From positions 992,001-1,056,000 of the forward strand of contig OY970120.1 in assembly GCA_963705885.1 (NCBI GenBank): a stretch of 64,000 nucleotides of DNA, written 5' to 3'. The position numbers and the translations under genes were made by a program. The notes below the pieces were generated by a model, which made no database searches, was not told where the DNA came from, and saw only the letters and a program-made list of their open reading frames with translations. This DNA comes from MFD01275-c22 sp963705885. Its GTDB lineage: Bacteria > Actinomycetota > Actinomycetes > JACCUZ01. This document shows, one piece after another, positions 16,306-24,449 of this stretch; the first letter of the stretch is position 1; the number at the start of each line of letters is the position of its first letter.

Positions 16306-16311
16306 GGCCCC

Positions 16312-17280
16312 GTGTCGGCGCTGGACGTGTGGGGTCTCGACGACGCGGCAGAGACGGTCTACCGGGCCCTGCTGCGCAACCCCGAGCTCGGTCCGGCCGG
16401 GCTCGGCGACCACCTGCACCTCGACGCCGAGGAGGTCACCCGGGCGCTCGAGGACCTGCGTCGGCTCGGGCTCGTGGGGCCGAGCGCCACCGGGGTGCTG
16501 CCCTCCGCGCCCGCGACGACGCTCGCCACTCTGCTCCACGACGAGCTGCGCGACCTCGAGGACCGCCGCGCCCGCCTCGACGCGGTGCGCGCGAGCCTGT
16601 CGAGCTTCGCCGCCGACCACATGGTCGGCCAGACCCGGGGCTGGTCGAGCGTGCCGTTCGAGCTGCTCAGCCCGGACGAGGCGTTCGTGGCCGTGGAGGA
16701 CCTGCAGCGGGCCAGCTCCGGGGAGGTCGTCGTGAGCCACCCGGTGGTGGACATCGACGTCGACTCGGCGACGTACGTCGAGATCGTCGAGGAGCAGCTG
16801 CGTGGCGGTCGGCGGATGCGTGGCCTCTACCCGGCCGACGTCGTCACCGACCCGCAGCGCCTGGACTACGTCCGCCGGTGGGCCCGGGCCGGCGAGGAGA
16901 TCCGGCTGATGGTCCACGCGCTGCCCCCGATGGCGGCCTTCGGGACGGAGGTCGCGCTGGTGTCCTCGACGTGGGGTGGCGGGGTCGAGGGCCAGCTGCT
17001 GGTCAGGGCGCCGGCGCTCGTGGCGCTGGTCCGCGAGCTCTTCGAGCAGTACTGGCAGCGCGCCGTGCCCCTCCTGCCCGTCGAGCCCGGCGGTGACGTC
17101 GACGAGCGTCGGCGCATCCTCGAGCTGCTGATGCTGGGCAGCAAGGACGAGTACATCGCCCGTCACCTGAAGATGTCTCTGCGGACCGTGCGACGCCGCA
17201 TCGCCGACATCATGGAGGACCTCGGGGCCAGGACCCGCTTCCAGGCGGGTATGGAGGCCTCGCGCCGCGGCCTACTGTGA
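16312..17280 (+). CDS. Two-HTH transcriptional regulator (TrmB-like N-terminus, LuxR-like C-terminus)
   Basis: The 322-residue protein begins with a TrmB-like winged HTH (residues about 8-60, DAAETVYRALLRNPELGPAGLGDHL) and a coiled helix (about 80-105). A central PLD-like or ligand-binding domain follows, and the C-terminus is LuxR-type (RRILELLMLGSKDEYIARHL, then LKMSLRTVRRRIADIMEDLG). This plan is common in actinobacterial regulators of unknown target. The leaderless GTG start follows a TAGCCT -10. It lies 30 bases before the cardiolipin synthase-like gene, which could be its target. Confidence 0.8.
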   Translation: MSALDVWGLDDAAETVYRALLRNPELGPAGLGDHLHLDAEEVTRALEDLRRLGLVGPSATGVLPSAPATTLATLLHDELRDLEDRRARLDAVRASLSSFAADHMVGQTRGWSSVPFELLSPDEAFVAVEDLQRASSGEVVVSHPVVDIDVDSATYVEIVEEQLRGGRRMRGLYPADVVTDPQRLDYVRRWARAGEEIRLMVHALPPMAAFGTEVALVSSTWGGGVEGQLLVRAPALVALVRELFEQYWQRAVPLLPVEPGGDVDERRRILELLMLGSKDEYIARHLKMSLRTVRRRIADIMEDLGARTRFQAGMEASRRGLL

Positions 17281-17310
17281 GTCGCCGACGCCTGACGAGG
17301 GAGACACGCA

Positions 17311-18468
17311 GTGGCTGACCTGACCGACGTGCTGCGCCGACGGCTGGAAGTCGTCATCGGCACCCCGTTCACCGAGGGCAACGCCATCACCGTGCTCCGC
17401 AACGGCGACCGCATCTTCCCCGCGATGCTGGAGGCGATCAGGTCGGCCGAGAGCACCGTCGACCTCATGACCTTCGTCTACTGGCGCGGCGACATCGCGG
17501 TCGAGTTCGCGCGGGCGATGAGCGACCGCGCGCGTGCCGGGGTCCGGGTCCGCCTGCTGATCGACGCGCTCGGCGGCCGGCTCATCGACGACGGGCTCGT
17601 CGAGGAGATGGACCGGGCCGGCGTGCAGGTCGAGTGGTTCCGCAAGCCGTTCCTCAAGTCGCCCTTCAAGTCCAACCACCGCCTGCACCGCAAGGTCTGC
17701 GTCGTCGACGGGCGCATCGCGTTCACCGGAGGGGTCGGCATCGCCGAGGAGTGGTGCGGGGACGCGCGCCACGAGGGCGAGTGGCGCGACACGCACCTGC
17801 GGGTCGAGGGTCCGGCCGTCGACGGCCTGCAGTCGGCCTTCATCCAGGACTGGGCCGAGACCGGCCGCCCCCTCTACGGCGACGACGACACGTTCCCGGT
17901 CCAGCCGCAGACCGGCACCTCGACCGTGCAGATCGTCCGCGGGTCGGCCAGCCTCGGCTGGGACGACATGCAGTCGTCGTTCCACGTCATGCTCTGCTCG
18001 GCGCAGGAGCGGCTGCGCATCGCCACCGCCTACTTCGCCCCCGATGCCGACTTCCTCGACACGCTGTGCGCGGCGCCCGCCCGCGGCGTGGAGGTCGACC
18101 TGCTCGTGCCCGGTCCGCACGCGGACAAGCGGGTGTCGCAGCTCACGAGCGAAGGGTCGTACGAGCGCCTCGTCGACTGCGGCGTGCGGGTCTGGACGTT
18201 CCAGCCCTCGATGATGCACGCCAAGGTGATGACGGTCGACGGCCAGGCGGCGGTCGTCGGGTCGTCCAACTTCAACCGGCGCTCGCTCGACCACGACGAG
18301 GAGGTCGTGCTCATCGCGCTCGACCGCGACCTCGTCGCCCGGCTCGACGCGGACCTCGACGACGACTTCTCGCGCAGCGTCGAGATCGACCTGACCCGCT
18401 GGCGCAACCGCTCGATGCCGCAGCGCGCGCTCGAGACCGCGGTCAGCCCGCTCCGCCGCTGGATGTGA
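17311..18468 (+). CDS. Phospholipase D-family protein, cardiolipin synthase-like
   Basis: The 385-residue protein has two HKD motifs: HRKVCVVDGRIAFTGG near residue 129 and HAKVMTVDGQAAVVGSSNFN near 303. This is the pair found in cardiolipin synthases and other PLD enzymes acting on phospholipids. It lacks the N-terminal transmembrane helices of classical Cls, so it is the soluble or peripheral type. A GAGGGAG element precedes the GTG start by about nine bases. Its 3' end overlaps the convergent diacylglycerol-kinase-like gene by 26 bases, an unusual tail-to-tail overlap between two lipid enzymes. Confidence 0.85.
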   Translation: MADLTDVLRRRLEVVIGTPFTEGNAITVLRNGDRIFPAMLEAIRSAESTVDLMTFVYWRGDIAVEFARAMSDRARAGVRVRLLIDALGGRLIDDGLVEEMDRAGVQVEWFRKPFLKSPFKSNHRLHRKVCVVDGRIAFTGGVGIAEEWCGDARHEGEWRDTHLRVEGPAVDGLQSAFIQDWAETGRPLYGDDDTFPVQPQTGTSTVQIVRGSASLGWDDMQSSFHVMLCSAQERLRIATAYFAPDADFLDTLCAAPARGVEVDLLVPGPHADKRVSQLTSEGSYERLVDCGVRVWTFQPSMMHAKVMTVDGQAAVVGSSNFNRRSLDHDEEVVLIALDRDLVARLDADLDDDFSRSVEIDLTRWRNRSMPQRALETAVSPLRRWM

Positions 18469-19354
18469 CCGCTGCGGGCACCAGCACCGCCCACGCCCCG
18501 GGCTCGACCGTCCACGTGCGTTCGGCCAGCGGGCCCGACAGCTCGCCGTCGGCGTTGAGGGGGAACGGGTCCCCGGACACCGTCACGGCGCGGCCCCGGA
18601 CGGTCAGCACGTCGTCGCGCCCGACATGGTCCCCGCCGCGCAGTGCGGCGCCGAACCCGAGCCGGGCGAGCGGCCCCGTGGAGGTCGCGACGACCACGTC
18701 GAGCAGGCCGTCGTCCGGCTCGGCGCCGGGAGCGAGCTCGGCGCCGCCGCCGATCGTGCGGCCGTTCGCGACGCCGACCATCAGCGCCTCACCGTCCAGG
18801 TCCAGCGGGTCGCCGTCGACCACCACGCGCAGGTTCCACCCGGCCGCCCCGGCGCCCGCCAGCACCCCGCCGACGGCGTAGGCCGCCTTGCCCAGCCGGC
18901 CCTTCAGCCCGCTCGCGCGCTCGGCCGCCTCCGCCCCGACACCCAGGTGCACCGCGTTGACCACGACACCGCCGTCGTCGTCGACCACGAGGTCGAGCAC
19001 TCGCGCCGTGCCGTCCAGCAGCGCCCGGGCGGCGTCCGCCGGGTCCAGCGGGACGCCCAGGGTGCGGGCGAGGTCGTTGCCCGTCCCGAGCGGCACGATG
19101 CCGACGGGCCGGTCGGGGTCGAGCTGACCGCGGGCCCGCAGCCGGCCCACAGCGGAGTGGACCGACCCGTCACCACCCATCAGGACCAGCGTCCGTCCGT
19201 CGAGGCCGTCGAGGGCCGTGTCCAGGTCACCGGGATCGGCGCAGGCACGCACCGTCACGTCGGCCCCGGACCTCAGGACGGCGAGCGCCGCGTCGACCCT
19301 GTCGTCGTCGGTGGAGCCCGCCGACGCGTTGGTGACCACCAGCAGCGACGTCAC
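18443..19354 (-). CDS. Diacylglycerol kinase family lipid kinase
   Basis: The 303-residue protein has the DAGK catalytic domain: LVVTNASAGS at the N-terminus, the GGDGSVHSAVGRL nucleotide-binding motif near residue 60, and PLGTGNDLARTLG near 88. The C-terminal half has the family's beta-sandwich (NLRVVVDGDPLDLDG, DGLLDVVVA). It probably phosphorylates diacylglycerol or a related lipid at the membrane. The GTG at 19354 follows GGAGAGG at six bases, which decides the start. It diverges from purA and meets the PLD-like gene tail to tail. Confidence 0.88.
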   Translation of the reverse strand: MTSLLVVTNASAGSTDDDRVDAALAVLRSGADVTVRACADPGDLDTALDGLDGRTLVLMGGDGSVHSAVGRLRARGQLDPDRPVGIVPLGTGNDLARTLGVPLDPADAARALLDGTARVLDLVVDDDGGVVVNAVHLGVGAEAAERASGLKGRLGKAAYAVGGVLAGAGAAGWNLRVVVDGDPLDLDGEALMVGVANGRTIGGGAELAPGAEPDDGLLDVVVATSTGPLARLGFGAALRGGDHVGRDDVLTVRGRAVTVSGDPFPLNADGELSGPLAERTWTVEPGAWAVLVPAAVTSSGGAG

Positions 19355-19426
19355 GTAGCCTCTCCTCGCACACGCCCACCGCCGTCGCGGCGCGGGCTCC
19401 GGTCGTTCCGAGGTAGGTGTACCCCC

Positions 19427-20713
19427 ATGCCGGCCATCGTCCTCCTGGGGGCCCAGTGGGGCGACGAGGGCAAGGGCAAGGCGACCGACCTGCTCGGCTC
19501 GTCGGTCGACTACGTGGTCAAGTACAACGGCGGCAACAACGCCGGGCACACGATCGTCATCGGTGACGAGAAGTACGCGCTGCACCTGCTCCCGTCGGGG
19601 ATCCTCACACCCGGGGTCGTGCCGGTCATCGGTAACGGCGTCGTCGTCGACCTCGCGGTCCTGTTCACCGAGCTGGACGCCCTCGACTCCCGCGGGGTGG
19701 ACACCTCGCGCCTGCTGGTCAGCGCGAACGCGCACCTCATCGCGCCCTACCACCGCACGATCGACAAGGTGGCCGAGCGGTTCCTCGGAGACGCACGGCT
19801 GGGCACCACCGGTCGGGGGATCGGCCCGACCTACGCCGACAAGATGTCGCGGGTCGGCGTCCGTGTGCAGGACCTCTTCGACGAGAAGATCCTGCGCCAG
19901 AAGGTCGAGGGGGCGCTGGAGCAGAAGAACCACCTGCTCGTGAAGGTCTACAACCGCCGCGCGATCACCGTCGACGAGGTGGTCGAGGAGTTCCTGACCG
20001 ACGCCGAGCGGCTGCGCCCGATGGTGGCCGACACGGCGCTCGTGCTGTCCACGGCACTCGACGACGGGCGCACCGTCCTGCTCGAGGGCGGGCAGGCGAC
20101 GCTGCTCGACGTCGACCACGGCACCTATCCGTTCGTGACGTCGTCCAACCCCACGGCCGGCGGCGCCTGCACCGGGTCGGGCATCCCGCCGACGCGCATC
20201 GACGGGGTCATCGCGGTCGTCAAGGCCTACGCGACGAGGGTCGGCTCCGGACCGTTCCCGACCGAGCTGCACGGCGCCGAGGGGCAGCGGCTGCGCGACG
20301 AGGGCGCGGAGTTCGGCACCACGACCGGGCGGCCGCGCCGCTGCGGCTGGTACGACGCCGTGGTCGCCCGCTACGCCGCCCGGGTCAACGGGGTCACCGA
20401 CTTCGTCCTCACCAAGCTCGACGTGCTCACCGGCTGGGAGCGCGTGCCGGTCTGCGTCGCCTACGACGTCGACGGCGAGCGGGTGGAGGAGATGCCGATG
20501 ACCCAGACCGGGTTCCACCACGCCCGGCCGGTCTACGAGCTCTTCGACGGCTGGGACGAGGACATCTCCTCGGCCCGGTCGCTGGGCGACCTGCCCAAGA
20601 ACGCCCAGGCCTACGTCGAGGCCCTCCAGGAGATGTCCGGAGCCCCGATCTCGGCGATCGGCGTCGGGCCGGGTCGTGACCAGACGGTCGAGATCCGCTC
20701 CCTGCTGGGCTGA
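19427..20713 (+). CDS. purA: Adenylosuccinate synthetase
   Basis: PurA joins IMP and aspartate using GTP, the first step from IMP to AMP. The 428 residues match the family. Motifs are complete: GAQWGDEGKGKATD near residues 8-21, YNGGNNAGHTI near 36-46, and GRGIGPTYADK near 130-140. The ATG at 19427 gives the standard N-terminus MPAIVLLGAQWG. TAGGTG lies seven bases upstream, so it may be leaderless. It is a single-gene unit. The product feeds PurB, encoded at 25700-27136. Confidence 0.96.
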   Translation: MPAIVLLGAQWGDEGKGKATDLLGSSVDYVVKYNGGNNAGHTIVIGDEKYALHLLPSGILTPGVVPVIGNGVVVDLAVLFTELDALDSRGVDTSRLLVSANAHLIAPYHRTIDKVAERFLGDARLGTTGRGIGPTYADKMSRVGVRVQDLFDEKILRQKVEGALEQKNHLLVKVYNRRAITVDEVVEEFLTDAERLRPMVADTALVLSTALDDGRTVLLEGGQATLLDVDHGTYPFVTSSNPTAGGACTGSGIPPTRIDGVIAVVKAYATRVGSGPFPTELHGAEGQRLRDEGAEFGTTTGRPRRCGWYDAVVARYAARVNGVTDFVLTKLDVLTGWERVPVCVAYDVDGERVEEMPMTQTGFHHARPVYELFDGWDEDISSARSLGDLPKNAQAYVEALQEMSGAPISAIGVGPGRDQTVEIRSLLG

Positions 20714-20789
20714 AACCCCCGGTCCGCTGTGCCGCCGGGAGGGATCGACGTAGGGTCGCCGGACAGGTCAAACCGCAACGGAGGTCGCT

Positions 20790-21830
20790 GTGCTGCGTCA
20801 TCGCTCTGCCCGTCTCGCCGCCGGAGCTCTGGGCCTGACTGCCCTCACCGGCGCCCTCGTCGCGCAGCCGGCCGCCGCCGGGCCGACCGCGAGCGGCACC
20901 GTGTTCGCGGTGAACCCCGTGCAGTCCACCGGTGACCAGAGCCTCACCGACCAGAAGGATTCGGCCATGGCGGTCCCCCGGAGCGCCTACTACCGCGTGA
21001 CTCTCACCGACCTCGACGGCAGCGGCACGCTCTCGGGCAGCTGGGCGAACGTCCGGGGGTCCACCGGCCCGCTCGCCAAGTCCCCGACCGGCCAGTTCCA
21101 CTACGACCGCTCGGACGACCGCTTCGAGCAGGTGATGGCCTATTACTGGGTCACCGAGGCTCAGCGCTACCTGCAGAGGCTCGGCTTCGGCACCGGCGAA
21201 CTCCCCGCCGTGAACAAGGAGTCGCAGGACATCCGGATCAACCAGTGGGGCCAGGACAACTCGTACTCCTGGGACAAGCACGACGTCCTCAGGTTCGGCA
21301 AGGGCGGCGTGGACGACGCCGAGGACGGCGAGGTCGTGGTCCACGAGTACGGCCACGCCGTGCATGACTCGCAGATCGCCGGGTTCGGCGCATCCCTGGA
21401 CGCCGGGGCCATCGGCGAGGCGTTCGGCGACTACCTCGCGGTGACCGTGGGGCTCCACACCGCGGCCGCCAACGGCTGGCCCGTGGCTGCCGACGAGGCG
21501 TGCGTCGCCGACTGGGACGCGGTCTCCTACACCTCGACCGTCCCGCACTGCCTGCGCCGCATCGACCGCGACCTCACCGTGACCGACCGCCGTGACCAGG
21601 TCCACTTCGACGGCCAGATCTGGTCCCGGGCGCTCTGGGACATCCGCGGCGCGCTCGGCGCCACGGCGGCGGACCGCATCATCGTCAACGCGCAGTTCGA
21701 CTTCGCGCCGGACACGAGCTTCGCGGCGGCGGCTGCCACGACCGTCGAGACGGCGGAGGAGATGTACCCCGGGTCGACGGCAGCGGCGATCGTGCACCGC
21801 GCCTTCGCCGATCGGGGCATCCTCAGCTGA
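20790..21830 (+). CDS. Secreted zinc metalloprotease, HEYGH type (M4/M36-like)
   Basis: The 346-residue protein has a signal peptide (residues 1-30, ending in QPAAAG). The HEYGHAVHD motif near residue 188 supplies two zinc-binding histidines and the catalytic glutamate, and GAIGEAFGDY near 208 supplies the third ligand. This spacing fits thermolysin/fungalysin-like clans. GGAGG upstream of the GTG start supports translation from 20790. The segment before the catalytic motif (DIRINQWGQDNSYSW) resembles the fungalysin approach to the active site. The substrate is unknown. Confidence 0.82.
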   Translation: MLRHRSARLAAGALGLTALTGALVAQPAAAGPTASGTVFAVNPVQSTGDQSLTDQKDSAMAVPRSAYYRVTLTDLDGSGTLSGSWANVRGSTGPLAKSPTGQFHYDRSDDRFEQVMAYYWVTEAQRYLQRLGFGTGELPAVNKESQDIRINQWGQDNSYSWDKHDVLRFGKGGVDDAEDGEVVVHEYGHAVHDSQIAGFGASLDAGAIGEAFGDYLAVTVGLHTAAANGWPVAADEACVADWDAVSYTSTVPHCLRRIDRDLTVTDRRDQVHFDGQIWSRALWDIRGALGATAADRIIVNAQFDFAPDTSFAAAAATTVETAEEMYPGSTAAAIVHRAFADRGILS

Positions 21831-21859
21831 GCGCCCACACGGTCACGCCTCCGGCGCCG

Positions 21860-22456
21860 GTGACCCTCCGGGTCGGGCCCGTCGAGATCGGCCCGGCCTC
21901 GGTCGCGGATGCGGAGGACCTGTTCGCCGCGCTGGACGACGAACGGGTGTGGGCCGCGGGCTACGCGGGTGGGCCGGCCGGCAGGTGGGCGGACGTCGAC
22001 GCGGTCCGAGAGGTCCTGACCGGCGGGGATTCGCGGCATCGGGGTGGCCGGCAGGCGTACGTGGTGCGGCTCGCTCGCGACAGCGAGCTCGGGCCGGCCG
22101 GAACGGTGGTGGGGACGAGCAGTCTCGGCGACTGGGACCTGCCCAACGAGCGCGTCCACCTCGGGTGGACGGCGTACGGCCCGCGGTGGTGGGGAAGCGC
22201 GGTCAACCCGGCCACCAAGCTCGCCCTGCTCGGTCACGCCTTCGACGACTGCGGCTTCGGCCGGGTGAAGCTGCAGACCGACCTGCTCAACGAGCGGTCC
22301 CAGGCCGCGATCGCCCGCCTCGGCGCGACGCGCGAGGGAGTGCTGCGCCGGCACACGCGCCGCGCCGACGGCACGTTCCGCGACACCGTGGTGTTCTCCG
22401 TCCTGCGGGACGAGTGGCCGGCGGTGCGCGACCGCCTGACCGCCCGGGTCCCCTGA
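21860..22456 (+). CDS. GNAT acetyltransferase, RimJ/RimL-like
   Basis: The 198-residue protein has the typical RimJ/RimL layout: LRVGPVEIGPASVADAEDLFAAL at the start, VGTSSLGDWD near residue 92, and a C-terminal RLGATREGVLRRHTRRADGTFRD signature near 153-175. Members acetylate protein N-termini, aminoglycosides or small metabolites; the target is not evident. It begins with GTG at 21860, and no clear ribosome-binding site is seen. It is close to the upstream protease gene (29 bases), so shared transcription is possible. Confidence 0.82.
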   Translation: MTLRVGPVEIGPASVADAEDLFAALDDERVWAAGYAGGPAGRWADVDAVREVLTGGDSRHRGGRQAYVVRLARDSELGPAGTVVGTSSLGDWDLPNERVHLGWTAYGPRWWGSAVNPATKLALLGHAFDDCGFGRVKLQTDLLNERSQAAIARLGATREGVLRRHTRRADGTFRDTVVFSVLRDEWPAVRDRLTARVP

Positions 22457-22474
22457 CCTCCTGCACGGCGGTCG

Positions 22475-22480
22475 TATCCT
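22475..22480 (+). promoter_or_regulatory. Candidate -10 (TATCCT) for leaderless aminotransferase gene
   Basis: TATCCT is seven bases before the ATG at 22488, with no ribosome-binding site between. Confidence 0.45.
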
Positions 22481-22487
22481 GCGGCGC

Positions 22488-23867
22488 ATGACGACTGCTG
22501 CCCCCGACGCCGCTGCCGCCGCTGCCGGCGCCCGCACGTACGAGCTCGACCGCGCCCACGTCTTCCACTCCTGGTCCGCCCAGGCGCTCATCTCGCCGAT
22601 GGTGATCGCGGGCGCCGAGGGGAGCCACGTGTGGGACCACGAGGGGAAGCGATACCTGGACCTCTCGTCCCAGCTGGTCAACGTGAACATCGGCCACCAG
22701 CACCCGAAGGTCGTGGCTGCGATCCGGGCGCAGGCCGAGGTGCTGTGCACGGTCGCCCCCCAGCACGCCAACGACCAGCGCTCCGAGGCGGCCCGCCTCA
22801 TCGCCGAGCTGGCGCCGGGCGACCTGGACAAGGTGTTCTTCACCAACGGCGGCGCCGACGCGATCGAGAACGCGGTGCGGATGGCTCGGCTGCACACCGG
22901 CCGGCACAAGGTGCTGACGACCTACCGCAGCTACCACGGCAACACGGCGACGGCGATCCAGATGACCGGCGACCCGCGCCGCTGGGCCAACGACGGCGGC
23001 GCGACCGGGGTGGTGCACTTCTTCGGGCCCTACGCCTACCGGTCGCCGTTCTGGTCGGAGAGCACCGAGCAGGAGTGTGAGCGCGCGCTCGAGCACCTCG
23101 AGCAGGTCGTGGCCTTCGAGGGGCCGGGCACGATCGCCGCGATCGTCCTGGAGACGATCCCCGGCACGGCGGGCATCCTCGTGCCACCGGACGGCTACCT
23201 CGCGGGAGTGCGCGAGATCTGTGACCGGCACGGCATCGTCTACGTCGCCGACGAGGTGATGGCCGGCTTCGGCCGCGCTGGTGAGTGGTTCGCCGTCGAC
23301 AGGTGGGGCGTGACGCCCGACCTGATCGCGTTCGCGAAGGGCTCCAACTCGGGCTACGTCCCGCTCGGCGGGGTCGTCATCAGCCGGGAGATCGCCGAGA
23401 CCTTCGCCGAGCGCCCGTTCCCGGGCGGGCTGACCTACTCGGGCCACCCCCTGGCGTGCGCCGCGGTCGTCGCGAGCATCAACGCCATGCGCGACGAGGG
23501 GATCATCGAGAACGCCCGGCGCATCGGCCAGGACGTCCTCGGCCCCGGCCTGCGCGAGCTGGCGGAGCGCCACCCCAGCGTCGGAGAGGTCCGCGGGCTC
23601 GGCGTCTTCTGGGCCCTGGACCTGGTCAAGGACCGGGCCACCCGGGAGATGCTCGTGCCCTACAACGCCGCCGGGGAGGCGAACAGACCGATGGCCGAGC
23701 TCGTGGCCGCCTGCAAGGAGCGGGGCGTGCTGCCGTTCGCCAACTTCAACCGGCTCCACGTCGTCCCACCGTGCACGATCACCGAGGCCGAGGCCAAGGA
23801 GGGCCTCGCCGTGCTCGACGAGGCCCTCGCCGTGGCGGACCGTCACACCTCCCCCGGGATCGGCTAG
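22488..23867 (+). CDS. Class III PLP-dependent aminotransferase
   Basis: The 459-residue enzyme belongs to the omega-aminotransferase group. VFFTNGGADAIENAVRMAR near residue 117 binds the PLP phosphate, VADEVMAGFGR near 255 includes the conserved Asp, and AFAKGSNSGYVPLGG near 284 holds the Schiff-base lysine. It resembles taurine:pyruvate and beta-amino-acid aminotransferases more than ornithine or GABA enzymes, but the substrate is inference. The leaderless ATG follows a TATCCT -10. Its TAG stop starts the -10 of the next gene. Confidence 0.88.
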   Translation: MTTAAPDAAAAAAGARTYELDRAHVFHSWSAQALISPMVIAGAEGSHVWDHEGKRYLDLSSQLVNVNIGHQHPKVVAAIRAQAEVLCTVAPQHANDQRSEAARLIAELAPGDLDKVFFTNGGADAIENAVRMARLHTGRHKVLTTYRSYHGNTATAIQMTGDPRRWANDGGATGVVHFFGPYAYRSPFWSESTEQECERALEHLEQVVAFEGPGTIAAIVLETIPGTAGILVPPDGYLAGVREICDRHGIVYVADEVMAGFGRAGEWFAVDRWGVTPDLIAFAKGSNSGYVPLGGVVISREIAETFAERPFPGGLTYSGHPLACAAVVASINAMRDEGIIENARRIGQDVLGPGLRELAERHPSVGEVRGLGVFWALDLVKDRATREMLVPYNAAGEANRPMAELVAACKERGVLPFANFNRLHVVPPCTITEAEAKEGLAVLDEALAVADRHTSPGIG

Positions 23868-23870
23868 TTT
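23865..23870 (+). promoter_or_regulatory. TAGTTT -10 overlapping a stop codon
   Basis: The TAG stop of the aminotransferase gene is the first half of TAGTTT, nine bases before the ATG at 23880. Confidence 0.35.
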
Positions 23871-23879
23871 TCGCCCGAG

Positions 23880-24449
23880 ATGAGCTACGACATCTACTTC
23901 GTGCGGCGCGACCCGGGCCAGACGTTCGAGGACGCGCTCGACGACCTCGAGGCGTCCTTCGAGCACGGCGACCCCGGTGACCTCACCGACGTCGACCTCG
24001 AGAACTGGGACGCGATCCTGCCCCGCGCCGGTGACATCCTCGGCGAGCTGGAGGTCGACGACGAGGACGAGGTCAGCCGGGAGCTCACGGCTCGCCGCAC
24101 CGGCGTCGAGATCCGGCTGATCCGCGGCGAGATCGAGATCCACGTGCCCGACGACCGCGTCCGCGACACCGACTCGCTCGAGCTCATGAGCCAGGTCTAC
24201 GAGCTGGCCCGCACGATCGAGGACGTGACCGGCCTCGAAGGCTACGACCCCCAGGTCGGCGAGCCGGTCAGCGACCAGCCCGACGCCGGCACGCCGAGCC
24301 GGCGCCGGTGGAGCGAACGCGACGACGACGACGAGGACGACCTCGCCCCACCGGAGCACATGGGCCGGCGGACGCCGCGCGACGCCGGTGACAGGAAGCC
24401 CGTCGACGACGACCGCCCCCGCCGGTGGTGGGAGTTCTGGAGGCCGTGA
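23880..24449 (+). CDS. Acidic protein of unknown function overlapping purD
   Basis: I do not recognise this 189-residue protein. Residues 1-125 look like a compact alpha/beta domain (MSYDIYFVRRDPGQTFEDAL, then EIRLIRGEIEIHVPDD). Residues 130-185 are low-complexity, with an acidic run of six aspartates or glutamates and a C-terminal RRWWEFWRP, a Trp-rich basic tail that could bind membrane or a partner. It ends in a GTGA overlap with purD, so the two are probably co-translated. A role connected to purine synthesis is possible but unsupported by any motif. Confidence 0.7.
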   Translation: MSYDIYFVRRDPGQTFEDALDDLEASFEHGDPGDLTDVDLENWDAILPRAGDILGELEVDDEDEVSRELTARRTGVEIRLIRGEIEIHVPDDRVRDTDSLELMSQVYELARTIEDVTGLEGYDPQVGEPVSDQPDAGTPSRRRWSERDDDDEDDLAPPEHMGRRTPRDAGDRKPVDDDRPRRWWEFWRP

